Under the pieces are notes generated by a model. It did not search any database. It saw only the letters and a list, made by a program, of their open reading frames with translations, and was not told the DNA's origin. The position numbers and the translations under genes were made by a program. From positions 113,499-177,498 of the forward strand of contig CAJOHO010000002.1 in the NCBI GenBank assembly GCA_905234555.1: a stretch of 64,000 nt of DNA. Reading direction: 5' to 3'. Source of the DNA: an uncultured Bacteroidaceae bacterium. GTDB lineage: Bacteria; Bacteroidota; Bacteroidia; Bacteroidales; Bacteroidaceae. Shown here piece after piece: positions 49,615 to 58,518 of the stretch (positions are counted from its first letter, which is position 1; each line of letters starts with the position of its first letter).

Positions 49615-50604
49615 TTATCCGATTTTGATTTTCAAGGCATCGACCATGCGTTCGTACAGTCCGTTCAGCTCTGCCAGCTTTTCGGCCAGGAGCTTGGTCT
49701 GGGTGTTGACGTCGTCGATGGTAGAACTCTGCTGGCCCACACTACGCAGCTGCATCTCGTAGAATCGGTTGATGCCAGTAAGCGTGCGGTTCATGGTCTC
49801 CATCTCCTCGGAGTCGCGAGTGAGACGTGCCGACTGCTCTGCCACCTGCTTGAGGATGTCGGTCAGTTCGTTGAGCTGATCGACGTATGCTTGGGTGGCT
49901 TCCTGCATTTCCGGTGTCATGCCTGGATAGAGAGGTACCTTGACAGAAGAGATGGATGCAGCCAATGCAGCCGGATCTACGGTTGCACCTTCTGTGCCTT
50001 CTTCGGATGGTTCTCCGCTGCCCATCACGATGGTTGCCGGCTGCTCGCCTGCACCTTCGCCGCTGACTGGTGGCACATAGCCCGAACCGCCACCACCGAT
50101 GATGATGGTTCCGCCGCCGATGGCTCCTCCACCAACAACCACTGGACCTTGTGCAGGAGCACCACCGCCAATGACGATGGGGCCTTGTGCTGCACCGCCC
50201 TGAGCCACAGGTGCTGATCCTTCCTCGCCAGTTGTGGCTTCACCGCCACCTGCCACGATGGGGGCACCGCCAATCGGTCCGCCTGCAATGACCGGTCCGC
50301 CTGCCATCACTGGAGCACCTGTCGTCACTGGTGCACCGTTGGCAACCTGGGCTGGTTCTGCTACAGCATCGTCATCGTCATCTTCCCAAGGTACATCGAA
50401 ACCTGACAAGAAGAAGACGAACACTTCGGTTCCCATACCGATGAAGAGCATGAGGTCTGCACCGGCGATGTGGGTGAGTTTGAAGAGCGCACCCAAGATC
50501 ACGATGGAGGCACCCCAACTATATGCTAAATTCAAGAATGTCTGTCCTGACTTGGTGTGCAACCAGCCTTGGATGGCATTGAGCGGAATTCTTTTCTTTC
50601 CCAT
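49615..50604 (-). CDS. gldL: Type IX secretion/gliding protein GldL (PorL) with Gly/Val/Ala-rich insert
   Basis: Two N-terminal TM helices (YSWGASIVILGALFKLTHIAGADLMLFIGMGTEVFVFFLSGF); position between gldK and gldM. Confidence 0.92.
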   Translation of the reverse strand: MGKKRIPLNAIQGWLHTKSGQTFLNLAYSWGASIVILGALFKLTHIAGADLMLFIGMGTEVFVFFLSGFDVPWEDDDDDAVAEPAQVANGAPVTTGAPVMAGGPVIAGGPIGGAPIVAGGGEATTGEEGSAPVAQGGAAQGPIVIGGGAPAQGPVVVGGGAIGGGTIIIGGGGSGYVPPVSGEGAGEQPATIVMGSGEPSEEGTEGATVDPAALAASISSVKVPLYPGMTPEMQEATQAYVDQLNELTDILKQVAEQSARLTRDSEEMETMNRTLTGINRFYEMQLRSVGQQSSTIDDVNTQTKLLAEKLAELNGLYERMVDALKIKIG

Positions 50605-50666
50605 CTTATATTTAAGGATTTAGAGATTACTATTTATGTTTCTTTGCAACTGATGGCAAAGTCCTG

Positions 50667-52112
50667 CTATTTCTGTTTCTTGATTTTCTCGGATGTGCCT
50701 ACCTGCGAGCGGACGCAGCGGAAGCCGACGAACGAACGGCCTACGTTCTGGTATTCGCTGGAGCGCCAGGCTGACTTGATGAAGCTCTCGGGGTCTTTCC
50801 ACGAACCACCACGCACGGATTTGCGTTTCAGGGCGTAGGGGTCTTCCTTGGCTGCATTATACTTTAAGGTAGGATTCATGTCGCTCATGGACAGCACTCC
50901 AGCCTCCGTGAAGACGGTTGAAGTCCATTCAGCCACGTTTCCTGCCATATCGTAGAGACCGTTGGAGTTGGCACTATAGATGCCTACTTTCGAGGTGATC
51001 AGGTTGCCATCGACGGTGTAGTTGCCTCGGTCGGGCTTAAAGTTGGCATAGAAGCAGCCGCTTTCGCTCTTCACGCCTTCTTGGTTCCAAGGCAGTTCGT
51101 TGCCGTCCTTGCCACGTGCGGCGTATTCCCATTCAGCTTCGGTCGGGAGGCGGTAACGCTGGATATACTTGGCGTTAGGACCTAAGCCGCGGATAAGGAA
51201 GTCGGTGCGCCAGTTGCAGAAAGCGTTGGCCTGTTCCCAGTTCACACCCACTACAGGATATTGGTTGTAGTTGGAATGGCTGAAATACTGGCGCATGTAG
51301 ATTTCGTTCTCTGCGTTCTGGAAGTCGTTCACCCAGCAGGTGGTATCGGGATAGATGTTCACGATGTAGGTGTTGACGAAGTCCCACATGGAAGACAGCG
51401 GACGTGTGATGGTCTCACGAACGATGACACCCTCGTCGTTGATGTAGGCTGTGTCCTTCGAAATCATCACCACCTCGTTGGGGTTTACCTGTACGTCGGT
51501 GTTCAGGTTGCGTTCCGCTGGATTCAGACGGTACTTACGCTGCGCAGCCATCACATAGTCGAAGGTTTCGTAGCGATAGTTCATCTGGCTGGCATCCAGC
51601 ATCCTGGTTCCGTCGAATGGATGGGTGATATAGACGCTTTCGATGGCGCGCTGTTGGTCTTCGTCTGGATTCTTCCAAGGAATGGACTTGTTCCAGTTGA
51701 GGTGTGGGGTGATGGGGTCGCCGTTCTTGTCTTCCTCAATCTTGAACGACTCGTCGCCGCCGTAGGCTGGATCGGCCAGACGTTCGCGGATGATGCTGTC
51801 GCGCACCCAGAAGACAAACTGACGATACATGGAGTTGGTCACTTCGTGTTCGTCCATCCAGAAGGCATCCACGGAAATCTCACGCTGTGGCATTTGCTTG
51901 CCCCAGAGCGAGTCCGTGTTCTCCGTACCCATTTTCAGGGAGCCGCGCTTCACAAGCACCATTCCGTAGGGTGCCGGTTCCTGCAGCGTGCTGCCTGCTA
52001 CACCAGTTACTTCACCGCCGGCAGCTCCTGAACCTGAACGGCTCGTGCCGCCCATACAGGAAACGATGAGCAGGCCTGCGGCTAATGAAACGATTGACAA
52101 TAACTTCTTCAT
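50667..52112 (-). CDS. gldK: Type IX secretion lipoprotein GldK (PorK), FGE-sulfatase-like domain
   Basis: Lipobox; WMDEHEVTNSMYRQF; RLPTEAEWEYAARGKDG; VRGGSWKDPESFIKSAWRS. Confidence 0.93.
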   Translation of the reverse strand: MKKLLSIVSLAAGLLIVSCMGGTSRSGSGAAGGEVTGVAGSTLQEPAPYGMVLVKRGSLKMGTENTDSLWGKQMPQREISVDAFWMDEHEVTNSMYRQFVFWVRDSIIRERLADPAYGGDESFKIEEDKNGDPITPHLNWNKSIPWKNPDEDQQRAIESVYITHPFDGTRMLDASQMNYRYETFDYVMAAQRKYRLNPAERNLNTDVQVNPNEVVMISKDTAYINDEGVIVRETITRPLSSMWDFVNTYIVNIYPDTTCWVNDFQNAENEIYMRQYFSHSNYNQYPVVGVNWEQANAFCNWRTDFLIRGLGPNAKYIQRYRLPTEAEWEYAARGKDGNELPWNQEGVKSESGCFYANFKPDRGNYTVDGNLITSKVGIYSANSNGLYDMAGNVAEWTSTVFTEAGVLSMSDMNPTLKYNAAKEDPYALKRKSVRGGSWKDPESFIKSAWRSSEYQNVGRSFVGFRCVRSQVGTSEKIKKQK

Positions 52113-52208
52113 ATTTCTTAAGTCTTTGTTATCTTTTTCTAAGTTTCCTAGTTTTCCTAGTTTTTCTAGTTTTCCTAGTTTTCCTAGTCTTTCCTATTAT
52201 TCCTTATT

Positions 52209-53153
52209 TTATAAAAATCTCACACTTTTGTGACGGTTTCTTCCTTTTTTAAATAAGTCGAGGTCGGTTTGGTAGCCGACGGTCAGTTCGTGCGAACCAT
52301 TGATGAGTCCTACGCCTGATGTGTACATCTGATAGCTGTAACCTAGCCAGACTCCGTGAAAGTTGCCTCCCACCATGAAGGTGGCTGAGATGTCAGGACT
52401 GTAACCTACACCTGCATAGAACGAACGCCCCTCGAACTCGTATTGCAGCTTGCATTGTATGTCTTCGCGCCAGTCATGCTTCATGTTGGTCATCACCATG
52501 AACGATGGCTGTAAGGATAGAAACGTATTTTTTAGGCGAATATTACATCCACCCATCAAATAATACATTCTGTCGAACGAAAATTCATATTTTTCCTGCA
52601 TTAAGATGGTTGGTGCCATCAAATGGTGACTACTCGCACCTACCCAGTATTTCGGGTGGAGAAAGTAGATACCTGCTGCAAAATCCACATGTTGTCCGTT
52701 GGCTTCCGACGAAGGAAGGGCGGGGTCGTTCTGGTCTTTTACCTTCAGCCCGCTGGGATCGATCTTCTCTGTGAGGATGGCACCCTGCACACCGATGGCG
52801 AGACGGGCTTTCTTGCCGATCTTCATGTTGTAGGCATATTGCAGACCTATTTTCTGGGTCGTAAAGATGCCAAACTTATCGCTCAGCAAACTCACGCCAG
52901 CTCCATGGCGAGGTCCCAGAAAGAAAACCGGCAGGTCGGCACCTAAATACATCGTAGCAGGAGCGTTGTCGTAACCAACGAATTGCATGGAGTAGGCTCC
53001 TGCGATGCTCAGTTTCCCGTCGATGCCGGAAACTGCTGGGTTATAGTACGATTTCAGTCGCGTGTAGTCAGAAAACTGCACGTCGTTCTGCGCCATTGCC
53101 TCCACAGAGAGGCACAGCAACAGGGCTAAAACTATGCGTACTTTTGCGCCCAT
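52209..53153 (-). CDS. porP: PorP/SprF family type IX secretion membrane protein
   Basis: QNDVQFSDYTRLKSYYNPAVSGIDGKLSIAGAYSMQFVGYDNAP. Confidence 0.9.
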   Translation of the reverse strand: MGAKVRIVLALLLCLSVEAMAQNDVQFSDYTRLKSYYNPAVSGIDGKLSIAGAYSMQFVGYDNAPATMYLGADLPVFFLGPRHGAGVSLLSDKFGIFTTQKIGLQYAYNMKIGKKARLAIGVQGAILTEKIDPSGLKVKDQNDPALPSSEANGQHVDFAAGIYFLHPKYWVGASSHHLMAPTILMQEKYEFSFDRMYYLMGGCNIRLKNTFLSLQPSFMVMTNMKHDWREDIQCKLQYEFEGRSFYAGVGYSPDISATFMVGGNFHGVWLGYSYQMYTSGVGLINGSHELTVGYQTDLDLFKKGRNRHKSVRFL

Positions 53154-53288
53154 TCTGAGAAAATAACGACTGAAGGCCGGTTTTATTGCCTTTCTATAAG
53201 AAAAAACACACAACTTTCGTTAATTCCTTTGTTACTTCGAAGATTTCCGTTAACTTTGCAGTCAAATTCATAAGAATAGTCACAAACG

Positions 53289-53885
53289 ATGAAACGAATC
53301 CTTCTTTTGTCCTTCCTCATAACAGCCTCCACGCTGCAAGCCCAAATCAAACTGGGTGTGAAGGCTGGCGTCAGCACTACCGACTTTGTGCTGGGCAGCC
53401 AGTGTTTCGACTCTCCATACCACGGGGGTGTGTTCATTGGCGGCATTGCCCAGTTTAAACTGCCGCTCACGGGGCTCTATCTCGATGCCAGCCTGCTCTA
53501 CGAAACACGACGTATCAGCATGGAGAATGAGGCTGATTCGCATGTTGACCACGAAACAATCAAATACCTCACCCTTCCCATCAATGCAAAGATCGGGCTG
53601 GGAATGGGTAGTGTTTTCGGTGCCTATGTAGCTACAGGTCCCCAATTCTCATTCAATCTCGGTGAGAAAAAGATTTGGGAACAGAATTATGACATCAATG
53701 GTGCGTTTTTCAGTTGGAATATAGGTGGAGGCATTCAAATCCTCCATAAGATACAGGTGGGCTACAACTACAACATCGCTGTCAGCAAGACTGCTGAAGT
53801 CGATACCCATAACCTCTACACCAATATCCGTCACAGCAACGTCAAGGAAAACGTCCACCAGTTCATCATCACCTACCTCTTCTGA
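53289..53885 (+). CDS. Outer membrane beta-barrel protein (porin family)
   Basis: Signal peptide; KLGVKAGVSTTDF start of OMP_b-brl; terminal aromatic (YLF). Confidence 0.75.
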   Translation: MKRILLLSFLITASTLQAQIKLGVKAGVSTTDFVLGSQCFDSPYHGGVFIGGIAQFKLPLTGLYLDASLLYETRRISMENEADSHVDHETIKYLTLPINAKIGLGMGSVFGAYVATGPQFSFNLGEKKIWEQNYDINGAFFSWNIGGGIQILHKIQVGYNYNIAVSKTAEVDTHNLYTNIRHSNVKENVHQFIITYLF

Positions 53886-53893
53886 TCAAACCC

Positions 53894-55966
53894 ATGTTTG
53901 CCGATATTCTCCTGCCCGTCCCCTTCGAAAGCTTTACTTACTCCGTTCCTACCGAAATGGAGCAAGGTCTTTGCGTTGGTTCGCGTGTGCTGGTAGAACT
54001 CGGCAAGACCAAGAAATATGCAGGCATCGTTCTTCGTCTCCACCAGTCCCAACCTACTGGTGTACAGGTAAAACCCATCCTCAGCGTCTTAGATGCCAAC
54101 CCCATTGTTACCAATCGTCAACTCTCTTTCTGGCGTTGGCTGGCAGACTATTATATTTCGCCTTTTGGCGACGTCTATAAAGCTGCCTTCCCTGGTAGCA
54201 TGAAGCAGGAAAAGGAGAAGACCCGCCCCCAGCCCCTCCCTTGCAGGGCGGGGAGTAATTACTCCAATAATGGTGCACTGCAATTCGGTTTCGAGACTTT
54301 ACCTCCTCCTTCACCACTCACCCCTGCCCAGCAGGAAGCATACGACTCCATCCTAAAGTCCGTTGGTGATGGATCCCATATCACACTCCTTCATGGTGTT
54401 ACATCATCAGGTAAGACAGAGATATACATCCATCTCATTCAGAGATTCTTAAACGAAGGTAAACAGGTACTTTACCTCCTGCCGGAAATTGCGCTCACCA
54501 CACAAATCACCCAACGGCTTCAGCGCTTCTTTGGCGATGCCTTGGGAGTCTATCACTCCAAGTTTACCGACCGTCAACGTACAGAGGTGTATATGCGCCA
54601 GCTCAGTCCTCAGCCTTACGGACTCATCCTTGGTGTCCGTTCCTCTGTCTTCCTGCCTTTCCAGAACCTCGGACTCGTCATCATCGACGAAGAGCACGAA
54701 ACCTCTTACAAACAACAGGAGCCTGCCCCTCGCTATCATGCACGAAGTGCAGCCATCATGCTTGCGCGTCAATACGGAGCCAAGACGCTCTTGGGAACCG
54801 CTACACCCAGTCTGGAGACTTACCATCTGGCTCAGACGGGTCGTTACGGCTATGTGTCTCTCACTCAACGCTATGCCGACATGCAGCTGCCAGAGATCGA
54901 AGTGGTGGATATAGCTCGTTTGCGCTTCCAGAAACGAATGAAGGGCGCTTTCTCCCAGCAGCTCATTGACGCTGTGCAAGAGGCTTTGGATCGAAAAGAA
55001 CAGGTGATCCTCTTCCAAAATCGACGTGGCTTTTCTTCTTTCCTTGAGTGCAAGGAGTGTGGATGGGTACCTCGTTGTCAGCATTGTGACGTCTCACTCA
55101 CTTACCACAAACGACAGAACCAGCTCGTCTGTCATTACTGTGGTGCTGTCTATGCGCTCCCTGAGCGCTGTCCTGCATGTGAGGAAAAGGATCCCCAGAG
55201 TCAGACGGTCTCCTTGTCTGGAAAGTTTATTACAAAAGGAACTGGTACAGAGCGGATTGAGGAGCAGATTTCCGAGCTTTTCCCTTCGGCTCGAATTAGC
55301 CGTATGGATCTTGATACAGCCAAGACTCGTGGTCAGTACCAGCGTGTCATCGATGAGTTCTCCGACTACCAAAGCGATATCCTCATCGGCACACAGATGG
55401 TGAGCAAAGGCCTTGACTTCGACCGCGTTAGCGTGGTGGGTATCCTCGATGCCGACACGATGCTCAACCAGCCCGACTTCCGTTCTTACGAACGCACTTT
55501 TCACATGCTGGCTCAAGTGGCTGGGCGAGCAGGACGTAAGGGACATCGTGGACGGGTCATCCTTCAGACCCGCTCTGCAGACAATCCCATTATCCAGCAC
55601 GTTGTCAACAACGACTACGCAGCTATGTATCAGGAGCAGATGGAAGAGCGCCAGCTTTTCCGCTATCCGCCCTTCCGACGCATCATCTATGTTTATTTGC
55701 GTCATCGCGACAACGATCTCCTGCAACATCTTGCGGATGAGCACGCAGCTCTCCTGCGTTCTGTCTTCGGCGACCGAGTCTTGGGTCCTGATACGCCACC
55801 CGTAGGTCGCATTTCCTCCTTTCATATCCGCAAAATCATTCTCAAGATAGAACCGACAGCCTCCATCTCCTCTGTCCGCAATTCTCTCCTGAAGCTCCAA
55901 CAGCAACTCTTCACGCGCCCATACGCTACAAACCTCAATGTCTTCTACGACGTTGATCCCATGTAA
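53894..55966 (+). CDS. priA: Primosomal protein N' (replication restart helicase)
   Basis: LLHGVTSSGKTEIY; IIDEEHETSYKQQ; zinc-binding CKECGWVPRCQHCD / CHYCG. Confidence 0.95.
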   Translation: MFADILLPVPFESFTYSVPTEMEQGLCVGSRVLVELGKTKKYAGIVLRLHQSQPTGVQVKPILSVLDANPIVTNRQLSFWRWLADYYISPFGDVYKAAFPGSMKQEKEKTRPQPLPCRAGSNYSNNGALQFGFETLPPPSPLTPAQQEAYDSILKSVGDGSHITLLHGVTSSGKTEIYIHLIQRFLNEGKQVLYLLPEIALTTQITQRLQRFFGDALGVYHSKFTDRQRTEVYMRQLSPQPYGLILGVRSSVFLPFQNLGLVIIDEEHETSYKQQEPAPRYHARSAAIMLARQYGAKTLLGTATPSLETYHLAQTGRYGYVSLTQRYADMQLPEIEVVDIARLRFQKRMKGAFSQQLIDAVQEALDRKEQVILFQNRRGFSSFLECKECGWVPRCQHCDVSLTYHKRQNQLVCHYCGAVYALPERCPACEEKDPQSQTVSLSGKFITKGTGTERIEEQISELFPSARISRMDLDTAKTRGQYQRVIDEFSDYQSDILIGTQMVSKGLDFDRVSVVGILDADTMLNQPDFRSYERTFHMLAQVAGRAGRKGHRGRVILQTRSADNPIIQHVVNNDYAAMYQEQMEERQLFRYPPFRRIIYVYLRHRDNDLLQHLADEHAALLRSVFGDRVLGPDTPPVGRISSFHIRKIILKIEPTASISSVRNSLLKLQQQLFTRPYATNLNVFYDVDPM

Positions 55967-56039
55967 CGTGCTTCCCTTTCTTTTTCTTATTATATTATAT
56001 AGTTTCTCTTTTTAAGAAGAGAACCCTATATAAAAGATC

Positions 56040-56075
56040 ATCCGCAACACCCCTGTCGGAGTATTGCGGATGGAT
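56040..56075. terminator. 9-bp hairpin CATCCGCAA...TTGCGGATG
   Basis: Between convergent priA and the small lipoprotein gene. Confidence 0.6.
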
Positions 56076-56095
56076 GAGTAGGGTAGGGAACACCC

Positions 56096-56473
56096 TTACT
56101 TCAGATTGCTGACGAAGTTGGCAATGCTGGAAGCATCAATACTGCTGGCATCAAGACCCGTGATTGCATCGATGGCGCTGTTAACGATAGTGTTGTCACC
56201 GACTACACTCTTGATCTGAGCAGCATTGTCCTTTACGATCTTCTGGTAATTGGGCAGCTGATCCTTCAGGGCTGTGATGTTCTCAACAGTAGCAAGGGCT
56301 TTAATCTTGTCCTTGATGGTGCCCAGCACCTTTTCAATACCCTTCTGGTCTTTCTTCTCAATCTGTTCAGTGAGCTGCTTGCCCAGTTCCTCAGATTCGT
56401 CCTTGGGTGCGTTACCACATGCAGCAAAGGTCATTGCCACTACGGCAAATGCCATTAACAAAAATTTCTTCAT
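56096..56473 (-). CDS. Small lipoprotein, hypothetical
   Basis: Start MKKFLLMAFAVVAMTFAACG lipobox. Confidence 0.65.
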   Translation of the reverse strand: MKKFLLMAFAVVAMTFAACGNAPKDESEELGKQLTEQIEKKDQKGIEKVLGTIKDKIKALATVENITALKDQLPNYQKIVKDNAAQIKSVVGDNTIVNSAIDAITGLDASSIDASSIANFVSNLK

Positions 56474-56668
56474 AATAGTTGTTTTTAAATAGGTGAATAA
56501 ATAGTTGAATAAATAGTTGTTTTCGTTTGATGGTGCAAAAGTACCTAAAATACTCAATATGGCAAAATTCTGAGCATATAATTTTTAGAAAAAGCAAGTA
56601 AAAACAACTTTTTTTGCTGTTTTCTGAAAAAAAAGCCTGGAAAATTTTGTCAGTTTCAGAAAAAGCTG

Positions 56669-56676
56669 TACCTTTG
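56669..56676 (+). promoter_or_regulatory. Bacteroidetes-type -7 element TACCTTTG
   Basis: Upstream of the tRNA cluster. Confidence 0.5.
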
Positions 56677-56741
56677 CACTCGCTTTCGGAAAGGAAGTCA
56701 AAAAAGCAAGCGGCTTGACACTAAAAAATCCACTCCGAAAC

Positions 56742-56816
56742 GGGCGTTTAGCTCAGCTGGTTCAGAGCATCTGCCTTACAAGCAGAGGGTCGGCGGTTCG
56801 AATCCGTCAACGCCCA
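56742..56816 (+). tRNA. tRNA-Val(TAC)
   Basis: Cloverleaf; anticodon TAC. Confidence 0.93.
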
Positions 56817-56859
56817 CGCAAGAGTGATGAAAATCACGATTTGCACTTCATTTGTGGAC

Positions 56860-56933
56860 GGCTCGTTAGCTCAACTGAATAGAGCATCTGACTACGGATC
56901 AGAAGGTTATAGGTTTGAATCCTATACGAGTCA
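56860..56933 (+). tRNA. tRNA-Arg(ACG)
   Basis: Cloverleaf; anticodon ACG. Confidence 0.88.
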
Positions 56934-56946
56934 CAAGCAAGGTACA

Positions 56947-57029
56947 GGGCATATTCCAGAGTGGCCAAATGGGGCAGACTGTAAATCTGCTGGCTTTCGC
57001 CTTCGGTGGTTCGAATCCATCTGTGCCCA
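56947..57029 (+). tRNA. tRNA-Tyr(GTA)
   Basis: Long variable arm; anticodon GTA. Confidence 0.92.
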
Positions 57030-57079
57030 CGACTTGAAGAAGCGTCTTCGGAAGGTCATAGTAGAACTTTGAATATTCT

Positions 57080-57152
57080 GCGGAAGTAGCTCAGTTGATA
57101 GAGCACTAGCCTTCCAAGCTGGGGGTCGCGGGTTTGAGCCCCGTCTTCCGCT
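57080..57152 (+). tRNA. tRNA-Gly(TCC)
   Basis: Cloverleaf; anticodon TCC. Confidence 0.93.
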
Positions 57153-57167
57153 CAAGTTCAAAAGTCC

Positions 57168-57241
57168 GCCTCTTTAGCTCAGTTGGCCAGAGCACGTGAT
57201 TTGTAATCTCGGGGTCGTTGGTTCGAATCCGACAAGAGGCT
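57168..57241 (+). tRNA. tRNA-Thr(TGT)
   Basis: Cloverleaf; anticodon TGT. Confidence 0.93.
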
Positions 57242-57340
57242 CAAGGTTTTTCTGAGTTGGGAGGATATCCAATCCGACAAAGCCTAAGAGCTTTGGAGAA
57301 GATATCGTCCGACAAGGTCAAAACATAACCCTTTGCATAA

Positions 57341-57422
57341 GGAGAGGTGGCGGAATGGTAGACGCGCTACTTTGAGGGGGTAGTGGGCTCAGCCCGTGGG
57401 AGTTCGAGTCTCCTCCTCTTCA
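57341..57422 (+). tRNA. tRNA-Leu(GAG)
   Basis: Long variable arm; anticodon GAG. Confidence 0.9.
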
Positions 57423-57439
57423 CTTAGCAAAGAAAACAT

Positions 57440-57513
57440 GCTTCAGTAGCTCAGTTGGTTAGAGCACATGACTGTTAATCATGGGGTCGTTGGTTCAAGC
57501 CCATCCTGAAGCG
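57440..57513 (+). tRNA. tRNA-Asn(GTT)
   Basis: Cloverleaf; anticodon GTT. Confidence 0.92.
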
Positions 57514-57525
57514 CAAAACAAAGAT

Positions 57526-57598
57526 GCGTCCTTAGCTCAGTTGGTAGAGCAATTGACTCTTAATCAATGGGTCCAGGGTTCGAGCCCCTGAGGGCGTA
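57526..57598 (+). tRNA. tRNA-Lys(CTT)
   Basis: Cloverleaf; anticodon CTT. Confidence 0.92.
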
Positions 57599-57653
57599 CA
57601 AAGGGATGAAGGGTACATCACCCGAGCGTGAGCACCATCATCCCTTATTTTTT

Positions 57654-57738
57654 GGAGAGATGGCAGAGTGGTCGATTGCATCGGTCTTGAAAACCGACGT
57701 ACTGAGAGGTACCGGGGGTTCGAATCCCTCTCTCTCCG
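57654..57738 (+). tRNA. tRNA-Ser(TGA)
   Basis: Long variable arm; anticodon TGA. Confidence 0.93.
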
Positions 57739-57911
57739 CAAACGCAAAGGCTGGTTGAAGAAATTCAACCAGTTTTTTTGTAGGTAGGGAAGGAAAGTTC
57801 ACTTTTATTCCACTAACCTACAAAAAAGACTGAGGCACTTGTGCCAGCCTTTGCGTTTAGACGGTCTCCGCGGGAGCGTCTGGGATGCGCGAAGCGAATC
57901 CCTCTCTCCGC
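57721..57911. mobile_element. Possible miniature insertion between duplicated tRNA-Ser 3' ends
   Basis: CGAATCCCTCTCTCTCCGC (57721-57739) repeated as CGAATCCCTCTCTCCGC (57895-57911), flanking about 155 bp of nested inverted repeats. Confidence 0.45.
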
Positions 57912-57915
57912 TGAA

Positions 57916-57950
57916 AGTCCAATGAGTAACATCGTTGGACTCTTTTTTGC
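57916..57950 (+). terminator. Intrinsic terminator AGTCCAA...TTGGACTCTTTTTT
   Basis: 7-bp stem plus T run closing the tRNA cluster. Confidence 0.75.
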
Positions 57951-57964
57951 GTTCAAGAGAGGTT

Positions 57965-58243
57965 GTTAACTCTGGCGAAAAATTCGTGCGTGCATGGTTG
58001 AGTTTTTACTCTTCCTCTGTCACTCAGCATAGCTCAAACAAGTTTTGCTCTGCCTTCGCTGCTCCATCGGTTTACATTTTGAGCACGCTCTGTTGAAATT
58101 TTGAGCGTGCACGAGTGGGTGGTCAGAGCACGCTTGAAATTTTGTTCAAGCACGCTCAAAATTTCGTTCAAGCACGCTTGAATTGCGCTGCGTGTTAACA
58201 CGAATTTCCGAAAGCATTAACATAAAATCTTGAGCTTGTTAAC
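57965..58243. repeat. 22-bp-period array family 1, copy B, interrupted by a GGCATAGCTCAAAC-type dispersed repeat
   Basis: Boxes at 57965,57988, then 58083,58105,58128,58150,58172,58194,58216,58238. Confidence 0.88.
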
Positions 58244-58276
58244 AGGGGGGTAGATAGTAAAGAAAGATTCTGATGA

Positions 58277-58500
58277 CACCTAAAGTACGATTAGTAGGCA
58301 AATATGTTGGTCAGAATGTTCATCTCTCCCCATCCGGCTCACAGCCCACCTGTCATATCCCCAATATACAAGTGCAAGGAAATCTGTTTCCTTTCTCTTT
58401 TTTCATTTTTTTCTCAACAATATTTCCTTGATTCAGTTTTTATTGGTAACTTTGCAGGTGAACTCCGCCACAAAGCTCTTTCGAGTGTTGGTGGAGTGGG
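58277..58500 (+). promoter_or_regulatory. Conserved leader block copy B (TAACTTTG promoter; ACTCCGCCAC..GGTGGAGT hairpin)
   Basis: Blocks near-identical to 19579-19806. Confidence 0.65.
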
Positions 58501-58518
58501 ACATAACATCGTCGAATA

